A stretch of 28,269 bases of DNA from a virus. The stretch covers positions 1-28,269 of IMG/VR virus record IMGVR_UViG_3300022198_002179; one strand, given 5' to 3'. The position numbers and the translations under genes were made by a program. Of this stretch, positions 15,046 to 21,519 are shown piece by piece. Under the pieces are notes generated by a model. That model was not told the origin of the DNA, did not search any database, and saw only the letters and a program-made list of their open reading frames with translations. Each line of letters opens with the position of its first letter. The stretch's first letter is position 1.

Positions 15046-15956
15046 AGCTCCTCGCCCAAGTCAGCGTTTTCGGCGTCTGGCACATGCACCTCAACCTCAC
15101 CGCACGCATCGGCGGCTTTCTTGCCGCTGCCCTTAACAAAAACCAGAACATTCTGGTGCGTCTTGCCCAACTTGCGCCCCGTTGAAAATTGCCGCCCGAC
15201 ACGGATCGGCAAGCTGCCAACAGACGTGACAAGAATTGCCTCGTTATAATAGTGCAGCCCAGCCGCGCGGAACGCCTCTACTGTATCGCCCACGAAGTTG
15301 TAGTAGTTGCCTTTCTTGTCCCGCACGTCGCCCACCACGAAACAGGCAAACCGGTCCTGCTTTAGCTGGGCACACGCTTTAGCAATGATCTCAAAATAAG
15401 CAGGCCTGAAGTCATCATATTTCAGCGTGGACAAGTCGTTCGGGTCGTCGCTGTAGACCTCAAGGTCAGCATAAGGCGGGCAGGAAAAAACGAAGTCAGC
15501 TTGCACGTCGCTGGCGATCTTGTCGATGTTGCGACTGTCGCCAATGTGCCAGACCGGCATTGGGTCGCTGCACAGCGCATCGCCCTGAATGCGGTTCGCC
15601 TCAACCTGCTCCGGGCGCAACTCGACGCCGATGTATTGCCGCCCCAAACGCGAGGCCACAACTCCGCGCACCGAGCCGCCCGCGAAAGGGTCCAGTATCG
15701 TGCCGCCCTGCGGACAGAACCAGCTATACGCGAGTTCGCAGAGAACGGGGTCAAATATGCTGGTTCCGGAACTGTAGCTGTCCGGCCCTTCATACCAGTC
15801 GCGCTGGAATTCCTCAGTGCTTAGAGGGCGTCCGGCTTTTTTTTCTGCTTCCTGCTTTTTGAAGTAATATGCTGGGTCGTTTCCGCTGTCTGACTTCATA
15901 AGCACGCCTTGGACATGCTGCTCGGATTTACTCACCTTGCACCCCCCCCACGACAT
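15042..15956 (-). CDS. Phage DNA methyltransferase (motif order I then IV)
   Basis: An AdoMet-dependent DNA amino-methyltransferase. Motif I, ILDPFAGGSVRG (near residues 87-98), comes with GVEL for ribose binding; motif IV, FSCPPYADLEVYSD, follows at about 157-170. The order I then IV is opposite to the other methyltransferase in this window. CPPY with a preceding Ser departs from the usual D/N-P-P-Y, so the target base (N6-adenine or N4-cytosine) is uncertain. The segment TSIFDPVLCELAYSWFCP is typical of phage methylases that follow a ParB-like domain. The start is unclear: ATG 15956, or GTG 15935 whose frame overlaps a 26-codon leader ORF (GTGAGTAA). An 8-G tract lies at the start. It couples to the PLP enzyme by ATGA. 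Confidence 0.9.
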   Translation of the reverse strand: MSWGGCKVSKSEQHVQGVLMKSDSGNDPAYYFKKQEAEKKAGRPLSTEEFQRDWYEGPDSYSSGTSIFDPVLCELAYSWFCPQGGTILDPFAGGSVRGVVASRLGRQYIGVELRPEQVEANRIQGDALCSDPMPVWHIGDSRNIDKIASDVQADFVFSCPPYADLEVYSDDPNDLSTLKYDDFRPAYFEIIAKACAQLKQDRFACFVVGDVRDKKGNYYNFVGDTVEAFRAAGLHYYNEAILVTSVGSLPIRVGRQFSTGRKLGKTHQNVLVFVKGSGKKAADACGEVEVHVPDAENADLGEEL

Positions 15957-16008
15957 GCTCGCCGCGCATCAGGTCTTGTCCAAATGTCGCCGCTTTGCGT
16001 TTAGCCAT
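15928..16008 (-). CDS. Leader ORF, 26 codons, next to poly-G tract
   Basis: An ATG with an excellent ribosome site (GGAGG, 5 bases upstream, 16014-16018) opens a 26-residue frame, MAKRKAATFGQDLMRGEHVV and six more. It ends in TAA at 15928-15930, overlapping the GTG start of the methyltransferase. It crosses eight consecutive G. Removing one G joins it in frame to the methyltransferase, so it may be the true N-terminus of that protein, a phase-variable alternative, or a leader peptide for translational coupling. The ribosome site is better than any in front of the methyltransferase itself. I favour N-terminus or coupling over an independent peptide. Confidence 0.48.
   Translation of the reverse strand: MAKRKAATFGQDLMRGEHVVGGVQGE
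15942..15949 (-). repeat. Poly-G tract (8 G) at methyltransferase N-terminus
   Basis: Eight consecutive G on the minus strand inside the leader ORF. With seven G, the leader frame continues directly into the methyltransferase frame. Tracts of this length are prone to slippage in replication and in sequencing, so the tract is either a switch or an assembly error. Confidence 0.62.
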
Positions 16009-16055
16009 TGCGGCCTCCAATATTCTTTAATCCGGTCAATCGTTTTCCATCCTTA

Positions 16056-16688
16056 TCATATCCCGCCACCATCGGACTGCCCCCCCGGCGCTGCGTGGTG
16101 GCCATTCTCGCCCCGCCCCAACTCGCTCTTTATCCCAAGCGCCAACCAAGCCCGCTTGCGCGACTGCCACCAGCCCTCGCGGGCGTTCAGCACTGAGAAC
16201 GGTGCAATGCCAAACTTGTCCGCAAGACTTGCGGTGCTGCCCTCGTTATCGCCCTCACCGGGCAGGTTCTCAGCATCCGACTCCAGATCAAGCGCGTCGA
16301 TCTCGTCAACTTCAAAACCAGTTAGGCTGAGGTCAAACCCTTCATCTCGCAAATCGTCCAATTCAATCTTGAGGAGGTCGTTGTCCCATCCGGCATCTAG
16401 CGCCATGCGGTTGTCAGCAATGACGTAAGCCCGCCTTTGCGCGTCGGTCAGGTGCGCGGCCTCGATACAAGGCAGCTTGTCCATGCCCAGCTTTTGCGCC
16501 GCCATGACGCGCCCGTGACCTGCGATGATGCCGTTTGCGCCGTCCACGATAATCGGATTTAAGAACCCAAACTCACGGATTGACGCCGCCAGCTTTGCCA
16601 CCTGCGCATCGCTGTGCGTTCGGCTGTTGCGTGCGTATGGTATCAAGTCAGCGGTCGAAATGGTTTTATAGGCGGGAAATTTATCCAT
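16056..16688 (-). CDS. ParB-like N-terminal domain protein (methylase partner)
   Basis: The 210-residue protein begins MDKFPAYKTISTADLIPYARN and carries the ParB/sulfiredoxin-fold core: NSRTHSDAQVAKLAASIREFG, FLNPIIVDGANGIIAGHGR and RRAYVIADNRMALDAGWD. The G-x-x-A-G-H-G-R box is the catalytic/nucleotide-binding element. The end (FGIAPFSVLNAREGWW followed by RKRAWLALGIKSELGRGE) is the linker found in phage proteins where ParB domain and DNA methylase are joined or adjacent. The ATG at 16688 has AAGG 8 bases upstream; 12 more codons upstream lack a site. The frame stops just after a 7-G tract; with 6 G it would run 25 codons further, to overlap the leader ORF start. In phages such proteins accompany DNA modification; biochemical role unproven. 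Confidence 0.88.
   Translation of the reverse strand: MDKFPAYKTISTADLIPYARNSRTHSDAQVAKLAASIREFGFLNPIIVDGANGIIAGHGRVMAAQKLGMDKLPCIEAAHLTDAQRRAYVIADNRMALDAGWDNDLLKIELDDLRDEGFDLSLTGFEVDEIDALDLESDAENLPGEGDNEGSTASLADKFGIAPFSVLNAREGWWQSRKRAWLALGIKSELGRGENGHHAAPGGQSDGGGI
16080..16086 (-). repeat. Poly-G tract (7 G) near end of ParB-like gene
   Basis: Seven G on the minus strand, 25-31 bases before the annotated stop. Loss of one G changes the ending to a longer one with PGGSPMVAGYDKDGKRLTG and a TAA that overlaps the leader ORF's ATG, giving the tight spacing seen elsewhere in this genome. This suggests the 6-G form is native or that the tract switches. Confidence 0.58.
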
Positions 16689-16831
16689 GTTTGTTACCTT
16701 ATCACGTTTCTGATGCTTGGTCACCGGGCAAGGTTAGGCTGCATATAAACCCGGCCCAAGCTGCGGATGATAGGGGCTAACCATGACTTGACCATGTGCA
16801 GCCGCCCCGGCTCCGTCCGCTGACCTATTTG
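16689..16831. other. Short intergenic gap, no recognised element
   Basis: These 143 bases lie between two minus-strand genes. On the minus strand a 24-codon ATG frame exists but has no ribosome site, so I do not call it. No convincing promoter box pair or terminator was found; a TATATG lies near 16746 without a matching upstream box. Confidence 0.4.
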
Positions 16832-17167
16832 TTATCCCTGCGGCCACATCACAATGAAATGGAACGTCTCGCCATCTGGCACTTCTGCTGTTTCAGGTTC
16901 AACTGTCCAGCCTTCTGCGCATTGCACGCTTGCCGTCTCGGCATCTGCCACTGTGATGTTCAACAGGCATAAAACCTCGTCGCTTGCGACTTCCCACGTT
17001 CCGTTGGCGCTTCGCTGCTGTGCTGTGTTGTGATACGTCAGAACGCCCATCGTTGGGCTTTCCATCCGCAGTTCTGCCTTGTCGCCTTCAATGTTGGCGT
17101 TGGTCAAGTTGACGGGTTCAGCTTGTGCGCTGGTCGCAAGGATAACTGCGAATGCGAGGCGGGTCAT
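16832..17167 (-). CDS. Small secreted/periplasmic protein (111 aa)
   Basis: The protein starts MTRLAFAVILATSAQAEP, a short but clear Sec signal peptide: a basic residue, a hydrophobic stretch, and an A-Q-A cleavage site near residue 16. The mature part, about 95 residues, has two cysteines (in DEVLCLLN and SVQCAEGW) that could form one disulfide, and several short strands. The start overlaps the upstream gene's stop by ATGA-type coupling and has AAGGGCAAG ahead; a longer reading to 17263 lies in another gene. I do not recognise the family. In a phage, an exported small protein could act in superinfection exclusion or envelope interaction, but this is speculation. Confidence 0.77.
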   Translation of the reverse strand: MTRLAFAVILATSAQAEPVNLTNANIEGDKAELRMESPTMGVLTYHNTAQQRSANGTWEVASDEVLCLLNITVADAETASVQCAEGWTVEPETAEVPDGETFHFIVMWPQG

Positions 17168-17358
17168 TTCTTGCCCTTTGGCTCTGGATGGTTTGTCCTG
17201 ACATACGCGCCCAACTCGCGGGCTTGCCGCCATGCCTCGTCCTTGCTCACTGGTTGCTCCCACGGTGCGGCAGGCATAGTGACCAGCGCCACATAGCCAT
17301 AGCTGCCGCTGCTCTCGCCGGGGATGGCGCTGCGGATGATGCGGATTGTGGTGGTCAT
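17164..17358 (-). CDS. Small hypothetical protein (64 aa)
   Basis: A 64-residue protein starting MTTTIRIIRSAIPGESSGS, with a beta-type first half (GYVALVTMPA) and a helical, basic end (WRQARELGAYVRTNH). GGAGG stands 7 bases before its ATG, and it overlaps both neighbours by 4 bases, which supports real translation. A longer open frame to 17478 lies within the winged-helix gene and lacks a ribosome site. No domain recognised. It is co-transcribed with the DNA-binding protein upstream and the exported protein downstream. Confidence 0.72.
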   Translation of the reverse strand: MTTTIRIIRSAIPGESSGSYGYVALVTMPAAPWEQPVSKDEAWRQARELGAYVRTNHPEPKGKK

Positions 17359-17954
17359 TTCCCGTCCTCCAACCAATGCCGCATGGGTGCGTTGTTGCTG
17401 CGGCCTGTCCGCTCTGACCGGATGTTGAGCGCCTTTCTCGCGGTGGCGATCTTGTCCGCCGCCGATTTGTTGCTGCATCCCATGTGCGCCGCGAGGTCAG
17501 CCGTCAGACAGCCGGGGTTTGCTCGAATGAACGCCTCCACCATGTCGCGGATAGGGCTTTTCTTCACGCCGCTCTGTTCGGGCTGCTTGGCAATCGTAAA
17601 GCATCGCACTGGACGCCCTGTGGCTGGGTTCTTGCCCATTGACGCCTTGACGGTGCGGCGTTCCTCCATCCGGCTCAGAAGACTGGCGATGGATTTCGGC
17701 TCACGGTTAAAATGCGCTGCTATCTCGTGAACAGATGCGCCAGGGTTCTCTCTGACAAAATCAAATATCCTAGCCTCCGCGACTGGTCCACGCGCCTCTT
17801 GCACTGGTGGACGCTCTTTGTTGTGCCGTTTGTTGATTTCTTTGGCATCCGCTTTCATTGCGGCGATGAGTTCATCAAGGTTTGCAAATTGCGGCTTCGG
17901 CTTGTTTTCTGCGGTGCGAGAGATGCGGGGCTTGACGCTGTATGCTGTAATCAT
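17355..17954 (-). CDS. DNA-binding protein with two winged-helix domains
   Basis: The 199-residue protein has a basic N-terminal tail and two helix-turn-helix units. The first, about residues 60-103, includes GASVHEIAAHFNREPKSIASLLSRM. The second, about 132-175, includes CLTADLAAHMGCSNKSAADKI. Each is followed by a basic, wing-like segment. The tandem layout suggests a regulator or a protein that binds repeated sites. It follows the methyltransferase gene by a 4-base gap and overlaps the next gene by 4 bases. It could regulate the block it belongs to or the late genes; neither is shown. No ligand domain or catalytic motif is present. Confidence 0.78.
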   Translation of the reverse strand: MITAYSVKPRISRTAENKPKPQFANLDELIAAMKADAKEINKRHNKERPPVQEARGPVAEARIFDFVRENPGASVHEIAAHFNREPKSIASLLSRMEERRTVKASMGKNPATGRPVRCFTIAKQPEQSGVKKSPIRDMVEAFIRANPGCLTADLAAHMGCSNKSAADKIATARKALNIRSERTGRSNNAPMRHWLEDGK

Positions 17955-17958
17955 GGGT

Positions 17959-18954
17959 TTACTCCGCTGCGAAAAGGTCTGCGCCGTGCTGTTCGGCGTC
18001 TTTCAGATTCTTGTTGGCTTGGGCGGCATATTCCGGCTTGAGTTCAAAGCCGATATACTTGCGCCGCGCCTTGACCGCCTCGTATCCGGTAGAGCCTATG
18101 CCGTTGAACGGGTCCATGACCACATCGCCGGGTCGCGTATAGAGACGCAGGCACTTGCGGATAACGTCAAGCTGAAGCGGGCAAACGTGCTTTTCGTCGT
18201 TCGCTCCCTTGGCATCGCGGTAATTGCGCAGGACGTTACCTTGCTGAATGTCCATCCATACCGGGCTTGCGACACGCTGCCATTCCATCACGTCAAACTC
18301 TGCGTCTTTGATGAGTTCTGCCAACACTTCATCCGGCGGGGTTCCTGCGCAAAGCCCTTGCCGTGTAAGTTCGTCCAGCCATTCCTTGGCAATCTTTACG
18401 GCTTCCTTGTCGCTTGGTGCCGCATGTTGAATAGGCCGCTCGTTTGGTGCGTCCTTGCGAAAGAATAGCATGTAATCAGGCATCCCAACGCGGTTCATGG
18501 CGCTGTCTTTGCGGATCTGCTTGTAGAGCAAGCCGATGGCCTTGGTGCGCTGCATCTCGACCACTGGGTCTTTCCAGATTGTTGCGCGGCCATGATATAC
18601 CAGCCCCGCATCGCTGTGCGCCCTAATAAGGTCGCCAGAGAAGTCTTGTAGGCCGATGGCCCCGTGCTTGCCCTTGCGCATCGGCAGGTCGGTGCAGTGA
18701 ACACATGCAATCCGGCCAGGTCGAAGAACGCGCGTCAATGCCTCTGCAAAAAAACGATATTGCTCCATGAACGCTTCGCCTTCCCCAGCGTTGCCAAGGT
18801 CGCGCTCACTGTCGGAATAGACAAACAGATCACCAAACGGCGGGGAAAAGATGGCGCAATCAACGCTGTTCTGCGGCATCGCGTGCATACCTTCGATGCA
18901 ATCGCTGTTGTGGATGGCCCATCCGTTGCCCTGATATTCTGGCTGCTTAGTCAT
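17959..18954 (-). CDS. Site-specific DNA methyltransferase (beta order, IV then I)
   Basis: A 331-residue amino-methyltransferase. The N-terminus carries motif IV, IFSPPFGDLFVYSD (residues 35-48), and the C-terminus motif I, DVVMDPFNGIGSTG (277-290), with GFELK for AdoMet; that order defines the beta class. SPPF leaves N4-cytosine or N6-adenine both open. The stretch between holds CVHCTDLP and ATIWKDPVVEMQRT. The start at 18954 has AAGGAAG upstream and overlaps the helicase stop by 8 bases; a longer reading to 19005 lies inside the helicase gene. The operon with an SNF2-type helicase is reminiscent of restriction-modification or anti-restriction gene pairs, but no nuclease is present. Confidence 0.93.
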   Translation of the reverse strand: MTKQPEYQGNGWAIHNSDCIEGMHAMPQNSVDCAIFSPPFGDLFVYSDSERDLGNAGEGEAFMEQYRFFAEALTRVLRPGRIACVHCTDLPMRKGKHGAIGLQDFSGDLIRAHSDAGLVYHGRATIWKDPVVEMQRTKAIGLLYKQIRKDSAMNRVGMPDYMLFFRKDAPNERPIQHAAPSDKEAVKIAKEWLDELTRQGLCAGTPPDEVLAELIKDAEFDVMEWQRVASPVWMDIQQGNVLRNYRDAKGANDEKHVCPLQLDVIRKCLRLYTRPGDVVMDPFNGIGSTGYEAVKARRKYIGFELKPEYAAQANKNLKDAEQHGADLFAAE

Positions 18955-20335
18955 TGGTTTCTTCCTTAATCCAGTGCGGAAATGCGAGGTCCAGAGGACG
19001 GTCATACTTCACGCGGGTTTGAGTTTCAGATTGTGCGCGGCGCATAGCGTCTGACATGCGGCGCTTCATTTCTTCGTGCTTCTCGGCCTTGCCGTGAATG
19101 GCCCGCCAAATAGCGGCTTCTGTGTCTGCGATAACGATGTCGTTCCTGACCTGCTCCTTTTGCCCAAAGCGATGCGACCGCCGAACCGCCTGATAGTGTT
19201 GCTCGTATGAAAAGCTGATGCTGGCAAATACGGCATGTGCGCAATGTTGCCAGTTCACACCAAAGCCTGCAAGCTTTGGTTTGGTCACGATTGCCCGATA
19301 TTGCCCATCTGCAAAGCCCAATAGTCGCGCCTCTTTTTCTTCTGGCTTTTGGTCTCCCCTGACCTCAACAGCCCCGTCAATCATCTTCGTAAGCAATGCG
19401 CTCTCTTCGTTCGTTTCGCACCAGACCGTGACCGGCTTATCGTGGCTCGCCAGTTCCGCAGCGCGTTCGCAACGGTCTTGCATGGTCAGGCGCTTTTCTT
19501 GGTGGAAGCTGGTTGCGCTGAGTTCTGGGATACGGAATAGCATCCCTTGCTCTGCATCCGCCATTCGGTCGGCTGCGACCTGATGCAAGCGTCGGTCAAT
19601 ATCAGGCAAAACATATCCTGTATCGTCGCCACCTAGATCCGATGGTAGCGTTGCGCAGCGTGACCATGACGCCACCCATGACCAGAAGTCTTCTTGCGCG
19701 TGACCCTTCAACCGCCATTCCTGCGATGCCGTGCTGGTGTCGTTGATAAACCATTTTGACAGCATCTCCTGCTGTCGCATCACGCCAAGAAACTCCGCAT
19801 GGTTGCCAAGTTCCATGTGGTCATTCGGTGAAGGCGTAGCGGTCGCGGCCAGTTTGTAATTCAGACCATCAAACGCCTCCATCAACAGGTTGCGCGTGCG
19901 GCCGGCAAACGATTTCAGGATACTGCTTTCATCCAGAACGACGCCGCCAAACGATGCCGGATCTAGCTTTGACAAACGCTCATAGTTCGCCACCATGACG
20001 CCTGCGCCGACTTCGTGCTGCTCGCGTATCTGCCGCGCATCAATGCCAAACTTGACGCCCTCTCGGACCATCTGACCAGCAACTGCCAGCGGTGTCAGGA
20101 TTAGCACTGGCTTGCCGGTTTCCTCGGATACCTGCCGCGCCCATTCCAGTTCAATAAATGACTTGCCAAGCCCGGTGTCGAGAAACGCCGCGCTCTTGCC
20201 ACGGTTCAACGCGAAGTCCAGCGCGGCAATCTGGTGTTGCTTTGCCATGTCGTTGATTGGCTTCGGCGCAAAGCCCTGCATCGTCTGCGCTACCGCGCGT
20301 GATGCAATGAATTGACGGTATTCCTGAAGGCTCAT
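18947..20335 (-). CDS. SNF2-like DEAD/DEAH helicase
   Basis: The 462-residue protein has all superfamily 2 motifs: a Q-type motif near KQHQIAALDFAL (33-44), Walker A FLDTGLGKS (51-59), motif II VVLDESS (132-138), motif III AATATPSPND (163-172) and motif VI QAVRRSHRFGQK (382-393), the last being the SNF2 signature. Such proteins translocate on double-stranded DNA. In many phages an SNF2-type helicase of similar size sits in the replication region, often with a VRR-NUC nuclease, which I do not see here. The ATG overlaps the preceding small gene's stop by 4 bases, and the stop overlaps the methyltransferase start, implying linked production. Confidence 0.93.
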   Translation of the reverse strand: MSLQEYRQFIASRAVAQTMQGFAPKPINDMAKQHQIAALDFALNRGKSAAFLDTGLGKSFIELEWARQVSEETGKPVLILTPLAVAGQMVREGVKFGIDARQIREQHEVGAGVMVANYERLSKLDPASFGGVVLDESSILKSFAGRTRNLLMEAFDGLNYKLAATATPSPNDHMELGNHAEFLGVMRQQEMLSKWFINDTSTASQEWRLKGHAQEDFWSWVASWSRCATLPSDLGGDDTGYVLPDIDRRLHQVAADRMADAEQGMLFRIPELSATSFHQEKRLTMQDRCERAAELASHDKPVTVWCETNEESALLTKMIDGAVEVRGDQKPEEKEARLLGFADGQYRAIVTKPKLAGFGVNWQHCAHAVFASISFSYEQHYQAVRRSHRFGQKEQVRNDIVIADTEAAIWRAIHGKAEKHEEMKRRMSDAMRRAQSETQTRVKYDRPLDLAFPHWIKEETND

Positions 20336-20613
20336 TTTGTAACCTCCAAGTCATACTCCTCAAACTCAACTTCCATCTCTTGATAATTTTCACCAGAAAC
20401 CTCGTCGAGATGGCACAAAAAAACAGCATCGCTAAACATTCTTCCATGCGGAAAAACTTCTTTAACCATGCCGTCTTTGTGAAGATTCTTCATGACATAC
20501 CTGAACCACTCGCCCCTTTCGTCAAAAGCGCCTTCATAATGAGCCGCAATCGCCCGCGCTGTCAGCTCAACCTCTTTGCAGAGATATTTACTTATAAACA
20601 TTTTGCTAAACAT
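20332..20613 (-). CDS. Small hypothetical protein (93 aa), first gene of helicase operon
   Basis: The gene starts MFSKMFISKYLCKEVELTAR after a strong AGGAGGT ribosome site 6 bases upstream; the open frame upstream of that ATG is unlikely to be translated. It contains AIAAHYEGAFDERGEWFRYV and ends in an acidic segment (EMEVEFEEYDLEVTK). No domain recognised; the acidic tail could mimic DNA or mediate partner binding. It is preceded by about 155 bases with a structured leader and hexamer repeats, and followed by the helicase with a 4-base overlap. The long leader hints at regulation of the whole operon. Confidence 0.8.
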   Translation of the reverse strand: MFSKMFISKYLCKEVELTARAIAAHYEGAFDERGEWFRYVMKNLHKDGMVKEVFPHGRMFSDAVFLCHLDEVSGENYQEMEVEFEEYDLEVTK

Positions 20614-20645
20614 AGTGCGACCTCCTATCGCTCTCCCTGAGAGAT

Positions 20646-20697
20646 GCACGGCCAGCCGGGGGAGGTTCCGGTGTTCGGTAGCTAACCTAGGCCGTGC
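20646..20697 (-). ncRNA. Structured 5' leader, possible pseudoknot
   Basis: On the minus strand GCACGGCC (20690-20697) pairs with GGCCGTGC (20646-20653), an 8-base-pair closing stem. Inside, CCGG (20668-20671) pairs with CCGG (20656-20659). Part of that loop, AACCT (20663-20667), is complementary to AGGTT (20684-20688) outside the hairpin, which would form an H-type pseudoknot or an alternative nested helix. A small CTCTC/GAGAG hairpin lies between this and the AGGAGGT ribosome site. This could be a cis-regulatory RNA of the helicase operon. I match no known riboswitch class. Confidence 0.42.
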
Positions 20698-20734
20698 GTT
20701 CTGATGCTATCATTCACAAGTCAGGGTGCAATCT

Positions 20735-20768
20735 GCAAAACTGCAAACTAACCTGCAAACTTGCAAAG
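20735..20768. repeat. Direct-repeat operator candidates C1 and C2
   Basis: Four TGCAAA hexamers in one orientation: GCAAAACTGCAAAC (20735-20748) and GCAAACTTGCAAAG (20755-20768), each pair at 8-base spacing. They fill the space just after the ssb stop and before the structured leader. I found no good promoter pair with them, so they may bind a regulator that affects a weak promoter, read-through, or replication. Confidence 0.5.
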
Positions 20769-20770
20769 CC

Positions 20771-21160
20771 TCAGAATGGTATCTCGTCATCGAACCCTTG
20801 CTGCGCAGGCTGTTCAGGCGCTTGGTAGTTGTCCTGACGCGGCTCGTTCCCTCCTTGGCTATTGCCACCCATAAACGTCAGGTCGTTGACGCTGATGCCC
20901 AGATACGCCTTGCCATTGTGTTCTCGCGCTGTCGGTCGGCCTGTAAGAACCACCTTCGTTCCCTTGGTGATATACCGCTCAAGGCTTTCGGCCCGCTTGC
21001 CCCAGATACTGCAATCGAACCATGTGCTGTCGCGCTTGTTGCCGTTTTTGTCCTTGCCGTTGTCCACTGCTACGGAAAACCCAAGAACGGCGTCACCGTT
21101 GCCTGTGCGGCGAAGTTCAGCGTCTTTGCCGACGTTGCCCGCGATTGTTAGCTGTTGCAT
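20771..21160 (-). CDS. ssb: Single-stranded DNA-binding protein
   Basis: A 129-residue SSB of the bacterial type. The OB-fold region runs from MQQLTIAGNVGKDAELRRTG through DSTWFDCSIWGKRAE to LTGRPTAREHNGKAYLGISV, with the conserved aromatic positions. A Gly/Gln-rich linker follows, and the protein ends in DDEIPF, the acidic tail that binds replication and recombination partners. It works with the annealing protein and exonuclease of the early operon. The ATG at 21160 overlaps the preceding stop (TGATG); a longer reading to 21235 lies in the upstream gene. It is slightly shorter than host SSBs, usual for phages. Confidence 0.97.
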   Translation of the reverse strand: MQQLTIAGNVGKDAELRRTGNGDAVLGFSVAVDNGKDKNGNKRDSTWFDCSIWGKRAESLERYITKGTKVVLTGRPTAREHNGKAYLGISVNDLTFMGGNSQGGNEPRQDNYQAPEQPAQQGFDDEIPF

Positions 21161-21519
21161 CAAAAATATCCCTGTGAATGATCTGCTGTAGCGCGTCCGC
21201 AAAACCCGTTTACCAACGGAACCTTGCGTATCCATCGCTGCCCCCGCGCTTTAGGCAACTTGTCTTGCGCCGACCTGTGATAGCCCTTTGCCGTTTCCGG
21301 CCCGTCCTTTTCCCAGCCCTCACCATCCGGCATTGGCGGCGCTTTTTCGTTGTCGGGGCGCAAGCCGTCAGGAGTTTCCATCAGGTTGTCTGTTTCGATG
21401 TATTCGTGAGAACGGCCAACTCTGGCCCATGCCATGCACTCGTCGCCAATGCACGGCTTAAAGTCGTTCCACGGGCATTTGTAATTTTCAGCATCGTTTT
21501 TATTAATTACCGGCATCAT
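21160..21519 (-). CDS. Cys-containing hypothetical protein (119 aa)
   Basis: The protein starts MMPVINKNDAENYKCPWNDF and has three closely spaced cysteines (C15, C23 and C28 in KCPW, KPCIG and DECMAW), with a fourth near the end (NGFCGRA). A zinc or iron-sulfur site is possible. I recall similar C-P-x(n)-C-x-G-x-x-C proteins next to ssb in other phages, without a known function. Two adjacent ATGs are possible; the second is better spaced from the AGGGAGAGC ribosome site. It overlaps the GapR-like gene's stop and the ssb start, so all are co-translated. Confidence 0.8.
   Translation of the reverse strand: MMPVINKNDAENYKCPWNDFKPCIGDECMAWARVGRSHEYIETDNLMETPDGLRPDNEKAPPMPDGEGWEKDGPETAKGYHRSAQDKLPKARGQRWIRKVPLVNGFCGRATADHSQGYF

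Noticed and set aside
16689-16831. A 24-codon minus-strand frame in the gap before the ParB-like gene
   Set aside because: No ribosome site and no coupling to either neighbour.
18947-20335. Helicase and methyltransferase as a complete restriction-modification system
   Set aside because: No nuclease domain is present in either protein or the neighbours.
20708-20739. A promoter using the C1 repeat as -35 box
   Set aside because: The only -10-like sequence (GATAGC) is 20 bases away, beyond the usable spacing, so only the repeats are reported.
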